The notes below the pieces were generated by a model, which worked only from the letters and a program-made list of their open reading frames with translations, was not told the origin of the DNA and did not search any database. A stretch of DNA of 64,000 nt, from assembly GCA_001695595.3 (NCBI GenBank), contig MBPM02000005.1:868001-932000 (forward strand). Direction: 5' to 3'. Source of the DNA: Plasmopara viticola (taxonomy: Eukaryota; Oomycota; Peronosporomycetes; Peronosporales; Peronosporaceae). Positions 56,098-64,000 of this stretch are shown here, piece after piece (the first letter of the stretch is position 1; every line of letters begins with the position of its first letter). A program made the position numbers and the translations under genes.

Positions 56098-58259
56098 ATG
56101 GACACGCGAGAGGAAGATGAGTTGACGATTCAGATTCCACCTCCTGATGGCAGTCAGACAGAGAGAACGCGAGGTACTTTTGGTGGTCGCCAGCGATGGT
56201 TGTCGGATAATGTCACGGATACCAAGGCGGCATCCGATGCCAAGGCAACGAATTCACTGCTGTCACCACGGCGAGGAGTGAGCAAAGTGTAGGAAGAATG
56301 CGTGGACCGTGGGGTTTTATGTGAGTTAAATGTGCTGAACTTGTTGTATGACAGGAAGGTCTCAGCGCCTTCGGTGCAGCCGTACCTTTCATCGCTTGGT
56401 ATTTTGGTCGGGAATGAAACGCACATTGTAGAGAGAGAAGTCGATGAAGTTGCGCATCTGCGTCGGGTGAGTCGAGACGATGTGGTGCTGAGATTTGATC
56501 TCTAGTTGACTGATTGCGGCGTCGAATTGTCTAGGAACACGATGCGATTAAGAATGCAAATTCGCGCAAGGAGAAGAAAGTCAAGGTGAGATGCCCATAC
56601 TCTGGTGCGCCATCACGTGTCTCTATTTTACGGGCTTACTTTGCAGAAACTTGAAGAAGAGGTGGAAAATATGACGATGACTTTGCACGGACGCATGGCG
56701 GACAACTCCCAGACCAAGTGTCTCATGGCCAACATAGAGAACAAGTCAGCCGTAAGTTTGATTCGAAATATCTTGAGAATCGCTGGAGTTTACATGCGAT
56801 ACATTGTACTGCACAGCTGTACGAGTCCAAGTTGGAGGAGGAGTTAAAGGACCGTGACGTGTACAACCACATGATCCAGCGCTTGACGGGAGAGGTTTCG
56901 GACGCAAAGAAGGCGACGGTGTCAAAGGAAAAGACATTGCATGCACTGCGACAAGATCTGTCCGTTGCAATGACAGGATTGCTTGCAACCCGCCATGAAA
57001 AATCTGCAGCTGAGAGTGCTTACAAGAGCCTGTACACGGACTGGTGGGAGAAAAAGCAGGCCAACATTCGCGCGCTTGACGACCTTCAGCATGCAGTAGA
57101 GCAGAGTCGCTTAAAGTCTGACATCTTGGAGGCGCGTGAAGTCTTACGCAAGAATAATGTGCAAGCAGCTCTAGGTCAGCTCAAGCAGAAGGAGAAACGT
57201 CGTGTACGGCGTGAAACATCCGAGCAAATGACACACTTTTCCGAGGTACAGGAAGAGCTTTCAGACACTGATCAGAAGCTGATGAGCGTTGAGGCCGAGT
57301 TGAAGCAGATCGTCGAAGCTGCTGGTACAAATGACGTCGACAAAATCATTGCCAAGTATGTGGGCCGAGAAGAAACACTACGGTGCCTTGAAGAGGAGCA
57401 CACGATCAGCCACGCGCGCATGCACAAGCTGCGAGAACGTCACAAGGAATTGAACGAAACTTTGAGCCATTTGCGAAGCGCTGCAGCCAACTCGCGAACG
57501 ATCTATCAGGAAATGGACCAGGCGTCGGAACGGTTGAAAGAGACTGAAAAGGAAGCCGCTTCTTTGGCTGAAAAATGCAATCGCGTCAATGTGCTTACTG
57601 ATGCTTTTCGCGCATGTCTCTTGAAGTGCTTAACGAAGCTTAGCACGGTGTACGGTTCATTAGAGAATGATGATCAGCACGAGCTTTACCAAGCAAAAGA
57701 AGCGTCTACACAGGATTTGTTGCACTATGTGGAGCAGAAACTTAATCGCGTTGTGGACGTTGTCAATCGTGAAAAAGCTGAGCGTGAGCTGCACCGGTCC
57801 GAGACCACGACAAACTCGAATGGTGTGGGTACCGGTTCCACACTTATTGGTGGCGCCGTAAACACCGACGACAATTCGGGGTTTTTTCAAAATTCCGTGC
57901 GCGCACCTGCATCGTCCGAAACAGAGGAACATTTTATTTTACGTATGGCCTCAACTGCTGCATCACCCGCCAATGTTCGCGTACGCCCCAAGTCACGCTC
58001 AAGTGTGGTTCGGTCCCCAATTTTTGCGCCTTTTGTCAAGGAAGAGGTAAAAGTTTCAAGTATCAGATCTGCTGGCAATACCTCTGCATACGACGACATT
58101 TACAGCAATAACGACACTGGGGACAGCGTTTACATCGAAGCTGCTGCTACAAATTTGGCGGACGATGAGCCTGTAATTGATCGGCATATGCGAAAGAAGT
58201 TGGTGGCTCTTATTGTAAATCGCGACAAGCGCGGAAAAAAATCCTCGCTTCAGCCTTAG
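56098..58259 (+). CDS. Outer-dynein-arm docking-type coiled-coil protein, five exons
   Basis: Model exons: 56098-56288, 56355-56466, 56535-56585, 56647-56751, 56817-58259 (633 residues; introns 61-68 bp). Introns 2-4 are firm: good GT/AG sites and phase 0. Intron 1 (56289-56354) was chosen for frame and is less certain. The N-terminus is polar; from about residue 75 to 480 the protein is long charged coiled coil. The segment GTNDVDKIIAKYVGREETLR followed by CLEEEH resembles the conserved core of the ODA1/CCDC63/CCDC114/CCDC151 family, which fixes outer dynein arms to axonemal doublets. The tail is Ser/Thr-rich. If correct, the protein works in the zoospore flagellum. A generic coiled-coil protein is the alternative. 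Confidence 0.72.
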
Positions 58260-58390
58260 ACAAGTCTATTTTAGTTTCCAAATTCAGGTTTTCATGTAAG
58301 ACATTAGTTACAATATTCAGCGATAATATAACGTTAGAAATCTCATGTGCCTTACATATCAACGGTGCTTGACCAGGCCATTCTCGGTAC

Positions 58391-61300
58391 CTAAAAGCAG
58401 TCTAGGGTGCTCAGGTTGGTCTCTAAACAAGCTGGACACGAGTTATCTTCCAAGCAATAATCATGATAAGCATGCCCACATGGGAGCAGTACGACGTCCA
58501 AATTAGCATTTTCTATCAAGCAGAATAATAATTGCTTAGAAATTTTTTCAACAATGTCGTCATCCTACAAAACGCACCGTCATTGACGATGACCACCGGA
58601 AGCTCGCACGCTCCGCAAGTGGAGTCATGCAATTGTACTTCCCCACCCCAATCACTATTTCTGTATTCAAAAGATCGACACGCCACCGAAGCTGCTTTCA
58701 ACGACATCCTGGGTCCAATCACGCGGTTTGAACGCTGAGGGCTTATTACTTTGCCAAAATGCCCAAAAGCAATTTTGGTTCTCTCAACCTTGCTTGTACG
58801 ATATGCCGTCGTCTCTTCATCATAATGCTCGCACTTTGCTTTCCACATCTCATAATGTTCTCGGTTCATGGCTGGTAAAAGTACACCCATCTCAAGCTGC
58901 AATATGGCGGCAAGCTGTGGAGCAAACGACACTGAACTTTTGGCTGACACATCTTCTTTGTACGCTGCCCACACGTTGGTGTCCACGATCTCTAAAGTTT
59001 GCAAAATTTCATGTTTTTGGCGCTCCGATAGAACATGTGTCTCGACAATCATGTGATACGTCTGCAGTGGTGTAGCAGCAACCAGCAATGGAAATTGAGC
59101 AAGAAGGCGTACACCATATTCATGATTTACCGAATTAAAAAGTGCGTGTATCACAGCTGAACACAAATGTTCGTTACTAACGACAGACAAAGACGTTTGA
59201 ACCTGACACAAAATTTTCGCAAAGCACACGTCTGAGTACGGTAGGATTGCCACTCGCTCAAAGACTGCATCAAAATTGACCACCTCTTCGCTATCCATAA
59301 TTAAAGTCACTAACTTCGACAGTTCGGTATACCCACGTTGAAGTGAGACTACGTCTTTTTCATCGTGCAACGAGAGCATCGCCAACTCTATCAAAGCTAA
59401 AAAAGCTTTGTTCTCTACAAACATGTTCCAGCATTTAAGATGATCATAAGCAAACCTATTCGGTTGGCGAACAAGCGCCGCAACCCACGTCATGCGGCTG
59501 GACCTTTCGTCGATGTCAAACACTTCGCCGACCACCGACTTACCAGCAAAGCACAAATCCAGACATCTACTAACAACTTGTGCATCTTTACCAGCTTCGT
59601 CACCTTTCTCTTCAAGAAGCCGCACGAGGTATCGAAAATACTTTGACGTCTGAGCTACTGATGTTGGCTTTAAAATCTCACGAGGACCGTTTTCAACAGC
59701 CTCATAATCAACTTCAATTCCAAACAAAGCTTGCTCGATGTTCCACGGATACAACACCGGATACTTACTCACGCACAGCTCAATCGTTTCCTGTGGACAC
59801 TTTTTCAGCAAAATGTCTAGCAAGTGAAGCAAGAGGCAAAGAGAGTCGCGCTCTTTTAACGTTAAAAGGGCTTTTTTACTTTTCTTCTCCGATATCCAGC
59901 TAACAATAGCGCCACATACTTCCTCCGTGTCGGCACTGGAAACGACTTCATCAAGTACAATTTTAAGTGCACCTGTAAACTGGCGAAGGTTGCAGACTTC
60001 AGCAGCAAGGTCCGGATTTAAATAAGCGCCGTATTTGGCTACAAAGGTTTCGGCTTCATCTGCTGTGGCTAGCTCAGTTCCAAAATCGCTGTCGTTGCTA
60101 CTCCATTCATAACGTGGCTCCAGCGTCAATCTTATTCCCATCTCACTTTCATACAACCTCCAAAATGTACCATTGTCGTGGTCACTTTGGGTCAAAGGGT
60201 GCACATGCAGCTTTGCTCCTGCAGCCCAGATCGCAAAGAAAATCGACACAAGTGTCCGGACCAGGTTCCAATCGCCTCTTGTTAGTGGAAGACCATCGCC
60301 ATCAATAAGTGCTTCACCGCGGGCGAAGCCAGATCGTTTTTTTGGCGGCACACTCCCAATAAGGTCATCACTGTCCTTTGAGTCTTCTTGCTGCTTAGGG
60401 TCAAAACAGCTCAACCAATCACTAATCGCTGCCTGCACCTCATTCATGTCACCCTGCAATAAGTACATACTGGTAAGGCATGCGCATACTCTTGTAATTC
60501 CAGATGCCGGCCAAAGTCTTCGCGTGAGTTCTTTGGTTTTTTCGGCTGTTGCCGACGCTGCATGGAGCTCTGAAACTAATTCGCTGACGTCACGTCGAAG
60601 AATAGGCTCCAACTCGGACGAGACAGCGACTCGACCACCCACCATACACTTCAGCTTGACTTCACAGCTTGGTGCTGCACCAAAATGCTTTTGAATTGCA
60701 CGCTGAGCTGTACGTCTTGCATCCGGAGACATTGATGGACGATGTACATGGCGTCGCTTAAGCTTATTTACTGGAGTAGAAGCTTCGGACAACGGCGCTG
60801 TGGATTCTACCGTCTGTAACTTTAAGTTTTCAATCACGGCGGGTCTTGACACCTGTGATTCTAGATTACTTTTTGATCTCCTTTCGTGTTCTCGATCATT
60901 TGTAATTGCATTAGTGTGAGTGCAAAAACTACCATTTTCTTTGCTATCCTGACCACCTTCCGTAAGATTTAACTTTCCTCTACTTGGGAAATTTGATGTG
61001 TACTTGAGGTTTGAGTCCCAGATATCCATAGCGATTGCTTCCAACAACACTTCAGTGTCAAGATTGCTTTCATCTGCTTCTCCAATCGTTGACATTGCGA
61101 TCCGCAAGACGGAACACTCATTTGTGGCGGTTGTATGTCTTCGACCATGAGTAAGGTTTTGCGTCAGTAGTCGAGGGTCTGGGTCGACAACAAGCTCGTC
61201 ATCTGGAAACTCAGGAAACTCACCAAAGATTCCGTAAGCGCCAGAACGACCAAATGGATTAGAAGTCATGGATCCGTCCTTCAGATGCGTAAACATGCTG

Positions 61301-63505
61301 CCTCCTGGAATGAAAGTTGAAATTGCCTTTGCTGCAACTGACGATCCGCCTTTTAAAACCGGCAGCAAGCTCATATTCATGGTCCCTTCCTCATTTCGCA
61401 TTTTTTCAGATCGTTTTACTTCTTCCAAAACTTCTTCCATATAACTGTCACGAAAATCATCAGAAATCACAGAGGCAGTTCGTGGTAGCTCCAAAATATT
61501 CATCAATTTTGCTTCTACAAAGGATCCATCAGGCGCACAGATATTCTTTGAGTATGAGTGAGCTGACGACGCCAACACATCATAGTATTCGATCGACTTG
61601 TGCAGAGTGCTACTTGCCAAAGTCACCTCCGTGTCAGAAAAGTCATTTTGGCTGGCAAAAAAATGACTCGAAGAAGTGGTTTCCTCTAGATTTGCTTGCT
61701 GCGGACGCTGCTTGAACACAATTTGCAATGGCTGCATATCAGCTGGAATCGAAAAATCCGACTCATTTGCCACTCGATACTTCGCCATTAATAGCTTAGT
61801 TTTGTCCGCAAGTGCTTTTAAAGAAAAAGTCAGCTCGTCGTCCTCTTTCGATGCTTCTTTTTCCAAATAAGCTTGCCATTGAGTTTGAAGTGATTCGACA
61901 ACAGTTGCGTCATTCAAGTTAAACTTGACAGCGAGCTATACGATGCAACATCATTTTGCGTCAGGCCGGTTTTAATTCCGGTAAAAAAGACGAGCAAAAT
62001 AAAAAATACTGGCGCACCTCAATAGCTTCCTTGATACTATCAGCACCATATATCCGAAGAAACTGATCCGCCGAACAAGACTCAATCATAGACACCTTTG
62101 GCGTGTCACCATGCAGAACGACCAGCGTGGTGTCGTTGACAATCTTTTTAATATAAACAGTGTTCGTTATATAGAGACGACACAACGTTTCCGATCACTT
62201 CATACCTTTAAGTCGTGAATAATACCCAAATCTAAATGCCACTCGACAATTTCGACGGCAGACGGATCAAGGAAGAACAAAACACTCGATCCAACATTCC
62301 AGCTTACCAGCAAAGTGTTCGCGTCTTTAACATCTTGGGGTGCATACGGAGGTTCTTGCACAAAGCGAAAAAGACCAAGTTTGTTAATTGACAAATTTCG
62401 AGGCTGTATTCCTAAAAAATCATGTTAGAGTTATAGCTTTAACGATTGTCAAATCGAATTTGACAGTACATACCTTCTTCCATAGCGCAGTCTGGACTTT
62501 GAAGAAATTGTGCAGGGCTCTTGCCCAGCGAAAATTTTAAGGTCGACGATACTTTACCCGATCGGGGGTCTGCTACCCACACACGTCGACCTGGCCGCGA
62601 TGAAAATACCTTTGTTTCTCGCTTTTTTGCCGGATCAATCGATTCAATATTCAAGTTGGTAAAAAAACACGCTCCATACGATCCTTGCCGCGCCTTTGAA
62701 CCAATCTGCACAGCACTGCCATCTCCAGAAGTAAGATTCAGCAGCAATACCCGCAACTGAGATGAAACCATCAAGATGTACGACCGATCGCTTTTCGTAA
62801 TGTCTAGCTAGATAATGTACACAACGGCCGTCAGCTACGACTTTGATTACTCTTGTTTCAGTCTGCCTCACCTGTACAATACCCGACTCTTCTTTGAGCA
62901 GTAATTCAGTGTCGGAACTGCCAAAGATGGCCGACACACCAGCACGCAACACAGTCTGACACACGGCACCTGCATTACACGCTGAAAAGAGACGTGTGCC
63001 GCGTTTGTCCCATAAAAAGCACGTGACGGGGAAGCCTGCGTGAAAGTCATGCGAAAACTCGACTTTCTCGCCAATTTTGTGGTAGTCCGATAGCTGGATC
63101 GCGTATACGACGCCACGCATCGTGCCCACTATAAGACGTTTCTGCAATGGGCAGATGCTTAGACAGGTAACAGCCACGCGGTCGTTGCTAGGCGGTGAGA
63201 TCGTCTTGACCAAATGGTATTTAGACGGCGCTCGGCCACCTTCACTGCGACCCAGTGCTGACGTTGCGTACAGATACACGCTGCCATTCGTAGCGCTTTA
63301 CACCAATAAAGGTGGATGACAATCAGTCTTTACTTTTGTCCGCATTGAAGTGACTAACGTACCCGCACGCGAGGAAGTTTGAAGATGCGTGCACACAAGT
63401 CAAACGGACCTTGCGATTCGGCGTCACCAATTCCAAATCGTTATAGTGCAGCAGTGGTCGGCTGCGTGCAGATACGACAGCTGTATCTCCTTCGTTCAGC
63501 GCCAT
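58391..63505 (-). CDS. HPS5-like BLOC-2 subunit with C-terminal RING finger, seven exons
   Basis: Exons in gene order: 63505-63363, 63295-62872, 62807-62474, 62411-62206, 62143-62018, 61935-58578, 58512-58391 (1570 residues; introns 62-82 bp, all GT/AG, frame kept). Exons 1-5 form a WD40-type propeller (LACGATNGSVYLYATS; RLIVGTMRGVVYAIQLS; GSYGACFF; RPGRRVWVADPRSGKV), the last two segments being HPS5-like. The large exon 6 is helical solenoid. The last 53 residues give a complete RING-H2 ligand set: C1518, C1521, C1542, H1544, H1547, C1550, C1555, C1558. HPS5 belongs to BLOC-2, which acts in endosome to lysosome-related-organelle traffic. The RING suggests ubiquitin-ligase activity or structural zinc binding, as in HOPS/CORVET subunits. 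A Vps8-like identity is the alternative. Confidence 0.82.
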
Positions 63506-64000
63506 CCCAGCCGCGGTATAGCAGGTCGTTGACTCACCGTTTGTATACCACCATCCGAAGTTGAAGGTCGCTTCCACTTGATTGGCTACAAAATTCCGGA
63601 ATTGGCCAATCTTAGACAACGTTGCGAACGAAATCGTGCGACTTCCGCTAAATCCACTTAGCGACGACTGCACTTGTCTGTTGTACCATCACGCGTGTGT
63701 AACATCAAACGCAGGCTTGGTCTTGAGCAGAAGACGGTATTTTAACAGCCATCGCAAGCGTCGCGACTCGGGGACGTCGACACTTTAGCTGACAGAGCTC
63801 CCGCGTCGAGCATGTACATGCGTTCGGACTTTGCCGCCATGCGCGTGCGAAAAGATGTAAACGAGGTGTCTATCTTCGCTACTGGAATGAAAGGACCGAT
63901 TAGCGTTTTCTGACGCTATCCTTTTACTTTCTTCTACTGTTAGCTGGCCAAGGCCAAATTCACGTGTGCTCAAGCGAGAACCCGCGTGGAGTTTCCCGAT
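63506..64000 (-). other. Upstream flank of the HPS5-like gene; possible partial gene at the window edge
   Basis: On the minus strand the frame is open from the window edge to the stop at 63785-63787. Its first 30 or so residues look protein-like (SRLSTREFGLGQLTVEESKR), the rest less so. It may be the last exon of a neighbouring gene or 5' untranslated sequence. No domain is recognisable and no start is visible. Confidence 0.3.

Noticed and set aside
1..64000. tRNA or rRNA genes
   Set aside because: Scanning by eye for the T-arm string GTTCGANTCC with matching acceptor stems and for rRNA cores gave nothing convincing. A dedicated scan could still find one.

Overview
The window looks like a piece of an oomycete genome (Peronosporales: Phytophthora or downy-mildew type). 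Three observations support this. There is a cluster of secreted WY-type effector genes with an RxLR/dEER-like N-terminus. The housekeeping genes are compact, with very short introns (55-82 bp in the models below). Gene-rich islands alternate with long stretches of decayed LTR retrotransposons. One gene encodes a flagellar outer-dynein-arm docking-type protein, which suggests a lineage that still makes (or recently made) zoospores. The species cannot be named from the sequence alone.

Left third (1-25 kb): a tandem segmental duplication carrying effector genes. Copy 1 (1 to about 13620; its left end lies outside the window) holds effector A1 (2753-4042) and a destroyed effector B1. Copy 2 (about 13801-22821) holds intact paralogues A2 (16543-17838) and B2 (19766-21040). 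All four lie on the minus strand. B1 was cut near codon 15, inside the signal peptide, by a Copia LTR retrotransposon (8438-11879; 146-bp LTRs, 5-bp target duplication). B1 also has a frameshift and has lost its 3' end. The Copia element is itself defective: stop in the zinc knuckle, frameshifts in integrase, reverse-transcriptase core deleted. Further diverged fragments of the unit follow at about 23.35-25.06 kb. Two perfect palindromic structures (22369-22551 and 23592-23644) lie in or next to duplicated DNA.

Middle (25-33.4 kb and 40-49 kb): gene-poor DNA with fragments of Gypsy-type pol (RT, RNase H, integrase) in both orientations, riddled with stops, plus one GC-rich LTR-like segment at 40310-40719.

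Gene islands: (i) 33.4-40.1 kb has an acyl-CoA oxidase diverging across 120 bp from a large multi-cold-shock-domain (UNR/CSDE1-like) protein, followed by a UXT-like prefoldin. (ii) 49-64 kb has a secreted CAP/SCP protein, a seven-exon gene joining a signal peptide and PA domain to a GT41 (OGT/SPINDLY-like) glycosyltransferase, a membrane-anchored alpha/beta hydrolase, a coiled-coil outer-dynein-arm docking protein, and a seven-exon HPS5-like (BLOC-2) beta-propeller protein with a C-terminal RING finger formed only after splicing. A possible partial gene lies at the right edge.

Exon models were deduced by hand from GT/AG sites, frame continuity and family motifs. No alignment, search or expression data were available.
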